Origin: a virus
Length of the DNA stretch: 36,948 nucleotides
IMG/VR virus record: IMGVR_UViG_3300021478_000078
Coordinates: 1-36,948 of that record
Reading direction: 5' to 3' (one strand)
The notes under the pieces were generated by a model, which was given only the letters and a program-made list of their open reading frames with translations, ran no database searches and was not told where the DNA came from. The translations under genes were made by a program, and so were the position numbers. Position 1 is the first letter of the stretch; every line of letters begins with the position of its first letter. Positions 24,163 to 30,765 of the stretch are shown here, piece after piece.

Positions 24163-24834
24163 TTATCGCTGCCCGGGACGCTTAGGCTGCGCAGTCGGCG
24201 GTTGCGGCAAGCCCTGACCAGGCGCCGGCGGACGTCCAGCGACCGGCGGCCGCGGCAACCCTTGGCCTGGCGACGGCGGCGGCATACCAGGACGCTGGGG
24301 CGGCAAGCCCTGGCCTGGAGCCGGCGGACGTCCGCCTGGCGGCAAGCCCTGATCCGGATGCTCGCCTTCGCCGGGAGCGCCCTCGTCGACGCCGTAGTCG
24401 GGATCGGTCGCGCCCATCTGGATCACCACGTAGCGGTACCCGACGCCTTCGATCGCCACCAGGACGACCGCCTTCTGGCCCTCAAGATCGGTGCCAGGAG
24501 GCAGCGGCGGCCAAATCGTGCCAGGCGGCGGATCGACCGGCGGCAGCGGATGACCGGGAGAGGGAGGGGCGATCGGATGGTCTGGATCGACCGGCCAGAC
24601 CGGCAAGTGGCCGGCTTCCGGCGGATGCTCGCCGTCGCCTTCGTCGATCCCGTAGTCGGGATCAGTCGGGCGGCCAGGGCGCGAAGGAAGGTTGCCAGGG
24701 CGCGGTGGGCGAGAGCCAGGCGGCCGATGCCCGGGATGCAGACCGCCGCCGGGAAGACCCTGATCGGGATGACCGCCGCCAGCGCCCGGGCGCTCGTCAA
24801 CGAATTGAATGTACGCCCATGAACCCTGTGCCAT
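24163..24834 (-). CDS. Pro/Gly-rich repeat protein with HPDQGLP units (223 aa)
   Basis: The ATG at 24834 (MAQGSWAYIQFVDERPG) lies behind GGAGG; the longer opening to 24846 uses TTG. Residues 20-55 and 150-223 are Pro/Gly-rich with repeated HPDQGLP, PGQGLP and RPPAPGQ units, and a similar segment TDPDYG[IV]DEG occurs twice. The centre (about 115-145) is a small ordered patch (EGQKAVVLVAIEGVGYRYVVIQMG). Proteins of this style accompany terminases in phages of alphaproteobacteria. The function is unknown. No signal peptide or membrane segment is seen. Confidence 0.7.
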   Translation of the reverse strand: MAQGSWAYIQFVDERPGAGGGHPDQGLPGGGLHPGHRPPGSRPPRPGNLPSRPGRPTDPDYGIDEGDGEHPPEAGHLPVWPVDPDHPIAPPSPGHPLPPVDPPPGTIWPPLPPGTDLEGQKAVVLVAIEGVGYRYVVIQMGATDPDYGVDEGAPGEGEHPDQGLPPGGRPPAPGQGLPPQRPGMPPPSPGQGLPRPPVAGRPPAPGQGLPQPPTAQPKRPGQR

Positions 24835-24849
24835 GCGATCCTCCAAAGT

Positions 24850-25065
24850 TTATTGTTCCGGTTGGCTAACCTCGTCGCGCTGAGCCCGCAAATCGACACG
24901 CGCATGTGACGGCGTGATGTACGCGCCGCGCGTCTCGTCGATCAAGCGGCGCATGATGTCGCTCACAGAAATTCCGCGCCGTCCCGCCAAATCGTTCAGC
25001 CATTCGAGTTGCTCCTCGCTGACGTTGAACGTGACGCGATTGATTCGGATCCCATGTGTGCTCAT
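24850..25065 (-). CDS. ribbon-helix-helix (CopG/Arc-type) DNA-binding protein (71 aa)
   Basis: Residues 8-48 have the ribbon-helix-helix order: a strand (NRVTFNVS), helix 1 (EEQLEWLNDLAGRRG) and helix 2 (SVSDIMRRLIDETRG). Such proteins bind DNA as dimers with the paired strands in the major groove. It is the only obvious regulator in the late operon and may control it or host genes. The operator is unknown; the CCAAG/CTTGG palindrome at 27403-27418 is a candidate by speculation only. Confidence 0.8.
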   Translation of the reverse strand: MSTHGIRINRVTFNVSEEQLEWLNDLAGRRGISVSDIMRRLIDETRGAYITPSHARVDLRAQRDEVSQPEQ

Positions 25066-25096
25066 TCGCGGCGCAGCCTAGCAGATCGCCGGTGAG

Positions 25097-25360
25097 TTAA
25101 ACAAGCTCCTCGATGCGCCGGACGATCTCGTCCGCGCCAAGCTCGAGCCACGCCGTGTCGTGGAACGCGTGCGCCGCGAACGCCGCCTTGGCGTGGTCGA
25201 TGTCGGACGCCTGGGTCTTGCACGCCGGCCACAGGAGCTCGAGATCGATCGCGCGGCGCCGAGCACGCCACCAGGCGCGGCCGCGGGCGAACCACAGATA
25301 TTCGAGGAACGCCGCGCCGACCAGGCCGCCCAGGAACAGGGGAGGGTCAAACCACGCCAC
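25097..25360 (-). CDS. small membrane-anchored protein (87 aa)
   Basis: A hydrophobic N-terminus (PPLFLGGLVGAAFLEYLWF) is followed by a basic stretch (ARGRAWWRARRR) and a cytoplasmic helical domain (CKTQASDIDHAKAAFAAHAFHDTAWLELGADEIVRRIEEL). The start is GTG at 25360 with GGAAGG upstream, overlapping the preceding gene by 14 bases. The family is not named with confidence. A membrane-associated packaging or exclusion role cannot be told from sequence. Confidence 0.65.
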   Translation of the reverse strand: MAWFDPPLFLGGLVGAAFLEYLWFARGRAWWRARRRAIDLELLWPACKTQASDIDHAKAAFAAHAFHDTAWLELGADEIVRRIEELV

Positions 25361-25550
25361 TGGCCTTCCTCAAGCAAGCGCACCGCTCCAAATCCGCCGG
25401 CGGCTCCTTCTCGCACGCCATCATCGTCACCACCATCTCGCCGCGCGCCGCTTGCTCGCGCGCCTTCGGGCAATCCGCCCGATGCAAAACCGGCCGATCG
25501 CCAGCGGCGTTCGGCGCCAGCGCATAATCGGGCCGCTCAGACGAGGCCAC
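25347..25550 (-). CDS. hypothetical Cys-rich small protein (67 aa)
   Basis: Begins at a GTG (25550) 14 bases inside the end of the large terminase gene. The pattern HRADCPKA...MACEKEPPADLERCACL (one His, four Cys) suggests metal binding. No family is recognised. It is tightly packed between terminase and the membrane-anchored protein, so it is expressed with the packaging genes. Confidence 0.55.
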   Translation of the reverse strand: MASSERPDYALAPNAAGDRPVLHRADCPKAREQAARGEMVVTMMACEKEPPADLERCACLRKASGVV

Positions 25551-26868
25551 GGATCCGCCTCCGCAACCGGCCGCCGAGCGACAGGCTCGACGACAGCGCA
25601 GTGACCAACGGCAGACCCACCGCGACCGTCTTCATCGCGTCGGCGCCGTGGCTCGAGTCGTCGTGCACCGGCGTGCCGAACTTCGAGCGTTTGTAGCCGC
25701 GCAGTCGCGCCAGGCCGCGCCGGCAGCGTTGCTCGTCGAACCAGGCGACGCCAAGCACGCCGCGCACCGCGCCGACGCCGTCAGCATCCGAAACCCGGTC
25801 CGCCGTCAGGATCGGCGTCGAGGTCGAGTTCATCAGCGTGATCCGCCGGCTCTCGGCCGAGCCCCATTCCCGAACCTCGACGTCGTGCGGCAGAATGTGC
25901 GCCTTGAACGGCACGCCCCAGCCCTTGGCCTTGCGCTCGATCAGCTCCAAATAATGCGGCCCTTTGTGCCCCCGATCCTCCACATAGTCGACGAAATGAA
26001 GCTCCCGGCCGGCGATCTGAAACAACCAAACGCAAGTGAAATCGTGGATCCCGATGTCCCAGCCGCTGATCAGGCTGGCGGATAGATCCACCGGGACCGT
26101 AGTCACCCGATGCTGTTGCTGCAGGGCGTTCATCGCCTCAGTATAATACGCGCCCTCGACCGGCGCGTCGAAAGCATTCAACATCTCGCGAGCGTATTCG
26201 TCGGCCGGCATGTCGCGCGTTAGCTCCTTTTGCTCGTCGAAGCTGAGAGCGTCCTCTTTGGTGTCAGTAATCTTAATGTCGAATACATCCCAGTTGTCGT
26301 CATCCTCCGCTTTCAACTTGACCGCATGAAAATGATCGTCGCCGTTGGACGTGCCGCTGACCACCGCAAAGCCGCGGTAATCCGCCAAACACGGTCGAAC
26401 GACACTGGTCCAGGCGCGCGGATTGAGAAGCGGATACTCGTCCAAAACCGCGCCGTCGAGATAAATCCCCCTAATCCGCTCATACGCCTGGCCGCCGCCA
26501 TACAGCCGAATCGTCGCCCCGGAAGGAAAAATCACCGTGAGCTCGCCCTCCAAAAACCTGATCCCAGGATAGTCGCCGGCGTAAAACTTCAAATAATTCC
26601 AGCATAAATCCTTCACCTGGTCGAAACTCGGACCGACGTAAGCGTACCTGGGAGGAGGATGCCGGCGAGGATTGCTCAGCGCGGCCCGGATCAACTGATT
26701 GCACAGCGCCACGGTTTTCCCCGCGCGACGATGCGCAACCACGAACATAAACCGCTTTTCGGAAGCGTGCAGCGGCCGAAAATGCGGCCGAGGACGATAC
26801 GGAATGATCGTCGCCGGAGCCTGATCAGGCGCGTCAGGCAAAAGATCGTCGAAAACGTCCGAAGTCAT
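25537..26868 (-). CDS. terL: large terminase subunit (443 aa)
   Basis: The DNA-packaging motor. ATPase: Walker A AHRRAGKT at 45-52, Walker B LDGAVLDEY around 137-145 (Asp143, Glu144), and the coupling segment VVSGTSNG near 169-176. Nuclease (RNase H-like): GWDIGIHD at 269-276 (Asp271 and Asp276), HFVDYVED, and DDSSHGADAM at 403-412 (candidate third acid). The length is normal. It couples by ATGA with the small subunit. The relatedness to a headful or cohesive-end packaging type was not determined; no cos site was identified. Confidence 0.95.
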   Translation of the reverse strand: MTSDVFDDLLPDAPDQAPATIIPYRPRPHFRPLHASEKRFMFVVAHRRAGKTVALCNQLIRAALSNPRRHPPPRYAYVGPSFDQVKDLCWNYLKFYAGDYPGIRFLEGELTVIFPSGATIRLYGGGQAYERIRGIYLDGAVLDEYPLLNPRAWTSVVRPCLADYRGFAVVSGTSNGDDHFHAVKLKAEDDDNWDVFDIKITDTKEDALSFDEQKELTRDMPADEYAREMLNAFDAPVEGAYYTEAMNALQQQHRVTTVPVDLSASLISGWDIGIHDFTCVWLFQIAGRELHFVDYVEDRGHKGPHYLELIERKAKGWGVPFKAHILPHDVEVREWGSAESRRITLMNSTSTPILTADRVSDADGVGAVRGVLGVAWFDEQRCRRGLARLRGYKRSKFGTPVHDDSSHGADAMKTVAVGLPLVTALSSSLSLGGRLRRRIRGLV

Positions 26869-27359
26869 TTCGCCGGTTCGGGGGGAGCGATCTCAATCAC
26901 CTGCTTGGCGATCTCCTTGGGACCAATCTTCGTCCCATCAGCCCACTCCACCGGCGAAAACTGAATATTCACCAACGGACCATTGTGCGCCGCTCGCGCC
27001 GCATCCGAGGCGTCATCGCTCGAGCTCCAGCCCAAATGACGCGCGTTCTTCGAGTTCAGAACATACCGGATCGCCCAGTCAACCCGCCGACTGTCCTCAT
27101 CGTCCAAAGCTTCCGCAAGCTTCGACTTGGCCTTGTCCGCCAACCGCATGTCCATCTCAACAATCACCGCCTTGGCGCGGCTCGATCGCTCGATGAACTT
27201 GCGAAGCACAAGGGACCCAACCTTCAGCCGCAGAGAAGCTCGGGTCACGTCGCCATGAGCCTCAACCAGCGCCGCGCAAACCTCCTCCGCACTCAGAGGA
27301 AAATCATCCGGACGGGCGTCCCACGGATAGGCCGGCAACATTGTCAACGGACAATACAT
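26865..27359 (-). CDS. terS: small terminase subunit (164 aa)
   Basis: The first gene of the late operon. Residues about 22-60 form a helix-turn-helix-like DNA-binding region (SAEEVCAALVEAHGDVTRASLRLKVGSLVLRKFIERS). A central helical oligomerisation region (DMRLADKAKSKLAEALDDEDSRRVDWAIRYVL) and a Pro-rich tail that probably contacts the large subunit follow. It is identified by this architecture plus direct ATGA coupling to terL. The ATG at 27359 is used; Met7 is an alternative. A candidate promoter lies about 50 bases upstream. Confidence 0.8.
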   Translation of the reverse strand: MYCPLTMLPAYPWDARPDDFPLSAEEVCAALVEAHGDVTRASLRLKVGSLVLRKFIERSSRAKAVIVEMDMRLADKAKSKLAEALDDEDSRRVDWAIRYVLNSKNARHLGWSSSDDASDAARAAHNGPLVNIQFSPVEWADGTKIGPKEIAKQVIEIAPPEPAK

Positions 27360-27395
27360 GGCCCCGACAAAGATGGAAATCGTCCCCTTATTTAA

Positions 27396-27440
27396 GCTTG
27401 TCCAAGATTATACTTGGTATGGCTGGTATTAGCGCTTGGA
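27396..27440 (-). promoter_or_regulatory. late-operon promoter with CCAAG/CTTGG operator-like palindrome
   Basis: On the minus strand a perfect TATAAT (27412 to 27407) sits in the middle of CCAAG-ATTATA-CTTGG (27402-27417), a 16-bp palindrome. TTGGACA occurs on both sides in opposite orientation (27399-27406 and 27435-27441). No good -35 box was found 17 bp upstream, so an activator may be needed. Transcription would start near 27400, leaving about 40 bases before terS. Confidence 0.5.
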
Positions 27441-27695
27441 CATGGCGATCGACGAAGGGACCGCGCCCGGGGCCCCAAAAGCAGAATGCTTAAGGGGGGC
27501 CTTCTGAAAACCAGCAGCCATGCGCGCGGCCGAGGTAAGGATTTGGGTGATATCCTATCGGCCATTGATATCGTTGAGCAATTAGGCGTTGCAGCCCTTT
27601 GCGTGGCTGACACGTGGCTGAGAAAGCTCGATACAACTTGGGATAGTATGCGCCATATGCATATCGACAAGTCATGTGCTCTCATCTGCTTATTA
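27413..27695. other. divergent intergenic region with a hairpin and no convincing gene
   Basis: No ORF here has believable protein composition; the openings on both strands look like chance. It holds an imperfect hairpin at 27471-27501: outer stem GGCCCC/GGGGCC, inner stem AAGCA/TGCTT, loop GAA. It also holds two GATATC sites around a short spacer near 27549-27572. The hairpin could be a leader RNA structure or a bound site. Confidence 0.5.
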
Positions 27696-27738
27696 TCATC
27701 GATCGCGCTATTGATAATTCATCGACACGGCTTATATC
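27696..27738 (+). promoter_or_regulatory. early promoter with TCATCGA boxes (site E)
   Basis: TTGATA (27711-27716), a 16-bp spacer and TATATC (27733-27738). TCATCGATC at 27696-27704 lies before the -35 and TCATCGACA at 27719-27727 lies in the spacer, 23 bp apart. Transcription would begin near 27745, only a few bases before the ATG at 27751, so the first gene may be leaderless. Confidence 0.6.
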
Positions 27739-27750
27739 CTACTGGTAACA

Positions 27751-28509
27751 ATGAGGTATACGACAGTGTCAGATGCATTCTTCTCTATCGATAGCCCGAA
27801 GGCTATTAAAGCCAACGAATACGGCTATGTCAACGCTATCAACTATATGGCGCCGGCGTCAACGGCCGGCGTAGGCAACCTATGCCCTTACGCTTCGACA
27901 GGCTGTCTTGCGCTTTGCCTTGGATGGTATAGCGGCCAAGCCGGCATGTTGAGCAATGCTAACCTCGAGGACGGCGTCAACGCCACGCGCTCAAGCCGCG
28001 CTCGCAAGGCGAGAATGTTCATGCGCGATAGGCACGCGTTCTTCGAAGTTATGTCCAAAGGTATCGAAGCTTGTCAGCGCAAGGCTAATCGCCTTGGCCT
28101 CAAGTTATGCGTGCGGCTGAACGGCGCGACGGATATCTCATGGGAAGCGGTCAAGGATTGTGGCTTTACTATCATCGATAGGTATAGCGATGTACAATTC
28201 GTCGACTATACTAAGAACTACAAACGAATGCTTAGGTTTTGCAATCATATGCTGCCTAAGAACTATCATTTGACGTTCTCCCGTTCAGAAACCAACGAAG
28301 CGGAATGCGTCGACGTCCTCAAGAAAGGAGGCAATGTCGCAGTAGTATCAAGCGTGGCAATGCCGGATAAATACTTAGGCCACAAAGTAATCAATGGCGA
28401 TAAGCACGACTTGCGCCATCTGGACGAGAAGAACGTCGTGATTTGGCTTAGCCCTAAGGGCCGAAAGGCCAAAGCCGACAAATCCGGCATGGTGTTGAGG
28501 GCATTATGA
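27751..28509 (+). CDS. GP88-family phage protein, Cys-motif (252 aa)
   Basis: NLCPYASTGCLALCLGWYSGQ at about 43-63 (Cys45, Cys52, Cys56) is the signature of the phage gene-product-88 family. The rest (VRLNGATDISWEAV, FVDYTKNYKRML, YHLTFSRSETNEAECVDVLKKGGNVAVV, IWLSPKGRKAK) follows the family order, which has a TIM-barrel-like look. Three Cys could ligate a metal or iron-sulfur centre, but the function is unknown. It is the first early gene, directly behind promoter site E. Its weak ribosome site and short leader suggest leaderless translation, or a later start. Confidence 0.8.
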   Translation: MRYTTVSDAFFSIDSPKAIKANEYGYVNAINYMAPASTAGVGNLCPYASTGCLALCLGWYSGQAGMLSNANLEDGVNATRSSRARKARMFMRDRHAFFEVMSKGIEACQRKANRLGLKLCVRLNGATDISWEAVKDCGFTIIDRYSDVQFVDYTKNYKRMLRFCNHMLPKNYHLTFSRSETNEAECVDVLKKGGNVAVVSSVAMPDKYLGHKVINGDKHDLRHLDEKNVVIWLSPKGRKAKADKSGMVLRAL

Positions 28510-28577
28510 CGCCCTCAATACTTACGGCCCTGTCATTGATCTTTGCACTGTTCATGGTTGCTAGCGGAAGGATATAA
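28506..28577 (+). CDS. single-span hydrophobic micropeptide (23 aa)
   Basis: An ATGA overlap with the GP88 stop opens a 24-codon frame ending TAA at 28575-28577. The peptide begins MTPSILTALSLIFALFMV and ends ASGRI, a plausible single membrane helix. The next gene's ribosome site (GGAAGGA) lies at its 3' end. It fills exactly the gap between two genes, as coupled micropeptides do, but the assignment rests on overlap and composition only. Confidence 0.5.
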   Translation: MTPSILTALSLIFALFMVASGRI

Positions 28578-28581
28578 CACA

Positions 28582-28788
28582 ATGGAACCGACGAACGGAA
28601 ACGACAAAAAGACGCAACGCGACGCGCCCGACTATCTGGCGGCTTGTGTTGAGGCGCGGGATTTAGCCCGAAGGACGAACGTCGCCTATGTGTACAAGCT
28701 TCGCAGTGGGCGGTACTACGTTAGCTCCAGCCCGCCGAGCACGATTAACGCTGAATACGTCGCCTCGTTCGAGCGGGGATTGACATGA
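28582..28788 (+). CDS. hypothetical early protein (68 aa)
   Basis: The ATG at 28582 follows GGAAGGA and is preferred to a non-ATG start 13 codons upstream, which would overlap the micropeptide. The body (YLAACVEARDLARRTNVAYVYKLRSGRYYVSSSPP) is one helix followed by strands. The family is not recognised. It ends by ATGA overlap with the next gene. Confidence 0.65.
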   Translation: MEPTNGNDKKTQRDAPDYLAACVEARDLARRTNVAYVYKLRSGRYYVSSSPPSTINAEYVASFERGLT

Positions 28789-28976
28789 GCGCGACGGATC
28801 AATTCGAGTTTCGGGTTTCTTCGCTAGGGCGGCACAGTGTCAGGGTTGGTGGGCATTGGCTGGACAAGTGGAGCGACAAGCGGCGTTGTTACGAGGTTGT
28901 GGAGTTTCGGTCTAGGGCGGCGGCCGAGAAGGCTGCTTTGGAGCGGTTAGCGCATCAGCGCGCGATGTTTGGCTGA
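28785..28976 (+). CDS. hypothetical early protein (63 aa)
   Basis: A small beta-strand/helix protein (FEFRVSSLGRHSVRVGGHWLDKWSDKRRCYEVVEF, then RAAAEKAALERLAHQRA). The AAA/Arg-rich end is a helix. No family is recognised. ATGA-coupled to the upstream gene. A hairpin that may end this transcript lies about 40 bases later. Confidence 0.65.
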   Translation: MSATDQFEFRVSSLGRHSVRVGGHWLDKWSDKRRCYEVVEFRSRAAAEKAALERLAHQRAMFG

Positions 28977-29015
28977 GGTCGGGCTTGACAAGGTTTGGCG
29001 CCTGGCGTGCAATTT

Positions 29016-29048
29016 GCGCCGGGCGTTTTGACATGGTCCGCCCGGCGT
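29016..29048 (+). terminator. GC-rich hairpin after the 28785 gene
   Basis: CGCCGGGCG (29017-29025) and CGCCCGGCG (29039-29047) are perfect 9-bp arms around a 13-base loop that starts TTTTGACA. No T-run follows. It could be a weak terminator, or part of the control region for the next gene, since TTGACA sits in the loop. Confidence 0.4.
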
Positions 29049-29052
29049 GCTT

Positions 29053-29240
29053 AGCTATATAGCTTGCAAGGCTATTCACTAAATTTGCTATAAAAAGGAG
29101 TCGCCTTCCACATGAGGCGCACCTGTTTTTGTACTGACATGGTTTTCCATGTCAGTACAAAAAATTTCATGCAAGCATCGCGGGGAAGGCGTATCGTTTA
29201 TATAGCAATATAATTAAATTGCTTTGCAAGCTGTATAGCT
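29053..29240. repeat. 188-bp imperfect palindrome: two 57-bp inverted arms
   Basis: Left arm 29053-29109 and the reverse complement of right arm 29184-29240 align without gaps at 45 of 57 positions (79%). The outer ends hold AGCTATATAGCT (left, itself a perfect palindrome) and AGCTGTATAGCT (right). The inner ends hold CGCCTTCC and GGAAGGCG. The region is AT-rich against a GC-rich genome and contains no gene. It ends 12 bases before an HTH gene. It could be a multi-site operator, a replication origin or the remains of a mobile inverted-repeat element. Confidence 0.75.
29126..29163. terminator. perfect 17-bp hairpin at the centre of the large palindrome
   Basis: TTTTTGTACTGACATGG (29126-29142) and its exact complement (29147-29163) flank a TTTT loop. 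The arms begin and end in T or A runs, so it would work as a bidirectional intrinsic terminator or as a cruciform. Nothing upstream makes it an ordinary gene terminator, since the last gene ends 150 bases earlier. Confidence 0.65.
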
Positions 29241-29252
29241 GGAGGCTGAAAA

Positions 29253-29867
29253 ATGGAAAATCCTCTCGAAAAGCTTTTCTTGAATTCTGAGCATCCAAAA
29301 AAGGGCAAGATGACCTTTTCGGATGCTTGCGCATTTTACGCCGCGCTTCAGCCCTATCGGGTCAGTTCTACAGGAGAATTACGTAAGCTACCGCCCGCCG
29401 CAGTCGCTCAGGCCGCCGGCGTCAGCCAACCTGCGATCTCCAACCTCGCCGCCGCCGGCAACATCGTCGGCGGCCAAACCCGCTACCCCAAAGTGGCCCT
29501 CGAATACGCCACACTGGGTCACGACGCCTTTGTCCACAAATACCTCACTCCGATCATTCAGGAAAAATTGACGGTCGCGCTCGACGCCTACAACCGCAAA
29601 AAACGCGACCCGCTCAAAGGCAAACTCAACATTCGCGCAGCATCCTACGAGGGCCGGCGCGAACTCAAGCCGCGCTCAACCTACAATCCGATGACCTGGA
29701 CAATTCTCATCGCCTGGCGGTCCGAGCCGGCCATCGGATGGCACTATCAAATCCAAGCCCCGCACAGAGAAAACACCTGGCGCGGCGCCGCGGACGGCCG
29801 AGGCTTCGCCACTAGCCAGGCCGCGTTTCACGCCGCGCGCGAATACCTCACGCCAAAGGAGATCTGA
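29253..29867 (+). CDS. helix-turn-helix DNA-binding protein (204 aa)
   Basis: Residues about 47-70 (PAAVAQAAGVSQPAISNLAAAGN) form a clear HTH of the replication-initiator or repressor type. A helical part (EYATLGHDAFVHKYLTPIIQEKLTVALDAYNRKKRD) and a mixed C-terminal domain (YNPMTWTILIAWRSEPAIGWHYQI) follow. The start at 29253 is set by GGAGG at 29241-29245. It lies directly after the 188-bp palindrome, so it may bind and autoregulate there or act as an origin-binding protein. That link is inference. There is no recombinase or integrase motif. Confidence 0.75.
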   Translation: MENPLEKLFLNSEHPKKGKMTFSDACAFYAALQPYRVSSTGELRKLPPAAVAQAAGVSQPAISNLAAAGNIVGGQTRYPKVALEYATLGHDAFVHKYLTPIIQEKLTVALDAYNRKKRDPLKGKLNIRAASYEGRRELKPRSTYNPMTWTILIAWRSEPAIGWHYQIQAPHRENTWRGAADGRGFATSQAAFHAAREYLTPKEI

Positions 29868-29870
29868 CCG

Positions 29871-30092
29871 ATGGCCCGAACCGGCCTGACCTGTCGCCAT
29901 GACGTGACGCCGCGCAGCGCCTGTCGACTGTGCATGGCGGAAGACAACCGCATGAGGCGCGCCTCGCAACGCGCAGCAAAATCGCCGCCCAAACCCAAGC
30001 TTTCCGCCAAGGAACGCTATCGGCTTTTGGTCGAAGCCAATCGCCGCATCCTGGCCGAACAAGACGCGAAACAGGATAAAAATAATCGCTAA
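29871..30092 (+). CDS. small Cys/His zinc-type basic protein (73 aa)
   Basis: The N-terminus has TCRHDVTPRSACRLCMAE (Cys8, His10, Cys18, Cys21), a possible zinc site. A basic helical stretch (NRMRRASQRAAKSPPKPK) and a charged helix follow. This is typical of small phage nucleic-acid-binding proteins. ATG at 29871 is preceded by AAAGGAG, three bases after the HTH gene, so the two are one operon. Confidence 0.65.
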   Translation: MARTGLTCRHDVTPRSACRLCMAEDNRMRRASQRAAKSPPKPKLSAKERYRLLVEANRRILAEQDAKQDKNNR

Positions 30093-30096
30093 AAAA

Positions 30097-30150
30097 TCAT
30101 CGATACCCCTATTGCAAAAACATCGTTAGGCATTATATCATCTGTATCGA
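30097..30150 (+). promoter_or_regulatory. early promoter with three ATCG boxes (site D)
   Basis: TTGCAA (30112-30117), a 16-bp spacer and TATATC (30134-30139). TCATCGATA at 30097-30105 precedes the -35, ACATCGTTA at 30120-30128 is in the spacer, and GTATCGA at 30144-30150 is near the start of transcription. The ATCG cores are 23 and 24 bp apart. About 100 bases of leader lie before the gene at 30248. Confidence 0.6.
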
Positions 30151-30208
30151 AGCGACCTGGTTCGGACAAAGTCAAATAAATTCACGTCCGCGCAACGCCA
30201 GGCGTCAA

Positions 30209-30231
30209 CCCTCTCAGGACGGGCGAGAGGG
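30209..30231 (+). promoter_or_regulatory. leader hairpin just before a ribosome site
   Basis: CCCTCTC (30209-30215) and GAGAGGG (30225-30231) pair perfectly around a 9-base loop, four bases before the GGAGC ribosome site of the next gene. It may modulate translation or stabilise the message. Confidence 0.45.
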
Positions 30232-30247
30232 CAAAGGAGCAACGCAA

Positions 30248-30442
30248 ATGAAACAATTGTTTCGCTTGGAACTGGACGAAAACGGCGAGGCCGATGCGCG
30301 GGACTACTGCGAATATGCGCCCGCTATGGAAGCCTTCGTTAAGGCGAAAAAGCGCAAGTCGGTCTTCTCCGCGCGCCTCGATCTTTACGACGAAGAGACG
30401 CACGAGAAGCAATCCACACTCGTGCGTTTCGAGCGCGTTTAA
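30248..30442 (+). CDS. hypothetical early protein (64 aa)
   Basis: The family is not recognised. Alternating strands and helices: KQLFRLELDENGEADARDYC, then AMEAFVKAKKRKSVFSARLDLYDEETHEKQSTLVRFERV. It is likely a compact alpha/beta mini-protein. It uses the GGAGCAACGCAA ribosome site. First gene behind promoter site D. Confidence 0.65.
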   Translation: MKQLFRLELDENGEADARDYCEYAPAMEAFVKAKKRKSVFSARLDLYDEETHEKQSTLVRFERV

Positions 30443-30460
30443 CCAACGGAGCAACGCAAA

Positions 30461-30688
30461 GTGACAACTTTTTCCGGACCCGAGGGCGTCGCCGCCTACC
30501 AGGCGATCGTCATCAAGCACGCAATCAAATTCTACGCCAAGACCGGCATGAAAGTGAACCGCGCCTACACGCCAACCAACATGCTCAGGGTCGCGAGCAA
30601 AATCACGGGTCATCCGTACAAGCGCGGGCAGTTCGACCAGGCGGTCGCTGACCTCGAATTGTGGATAGCAAACAACAAGGGACTCTAA
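30461..30688 (+). CDS. hypothetical early protein (75 aa)
   Basis: The start is GTG at 30461 behind the same GGAGCAACGCAA site as the previous gene. It begins MTTFSGPEGVAAYQAIVIKHAIKFYAKTGMKVNRAY and ends with LRVASKITGHPYKRGQFDQAVADLELWIANN, largely helical. No domain is recognised. Confidence 0.65.
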   Translation: MTTFSGPEGVAAYQAIVIKHAIKFYAKTGMKVNRAYTPTNMLRVASKITGHPYKRGQFDQAVADLELWIANNKGL

Positions 30689-30708
30689 CGAAAGGAGGTT
30701 CGAAGCCC

Positions 30709-30765
30709 ATGCCCGCGCTCACGCTCGCGGGCATGACCGGCGAACCGCCGAAACGAAAGGAATGA
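30709..30765 (+). CDS. possible 18-aa leader peptide with start-sequestering hairpin
   Basis: A near-perfect Shine-Dalgarno (AAGGAGG, 30692-30698) points to the ATG at 30709. The peptide is MPALTLAGMTGEPPKRKE and its TGA overlaps the ATG of the next gene (ATGA at 30762-30765). The start codon lies in a perfect 10-bp stem: CATGCCCGCG (30708-30717) with CGCGGGCATG (30726-30735), 8-base loop. This is the layout of a translational-coupling or attenuation leader. Whether the peptide is made is unknown. Confidence 0.45.
   Translation: MPALTLAGMTGEPPKRKE

Noticed and set aside
27392-27685. 97-aa minus-strand ORF before the terminase
   Set aside because: It contains the late promoter palindrome and has Ser/Arg-rich shadow composition, so it was not kept.
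27414-27794. 126-aa plus-strand ORF in the divergent intergenic region
   Set aside because: Its composition is unlike the other genes, it covers promoter site E, and it overlaps the GP88 start. It looks like a chance opening.
29053-29240. The large palindrome as a simple transposon end pair
   Set aside because: No transposase, and no target duplication could be seen at the flanks. It is kept as a structural finding only.
30692-30710. GGTTCGAAGCC as a possible tRNA T-loop
   Set aside because: No acceptor or anticodon stem could be drawn around it, and the sequence is better read as a Shine-Dalgarno leader.
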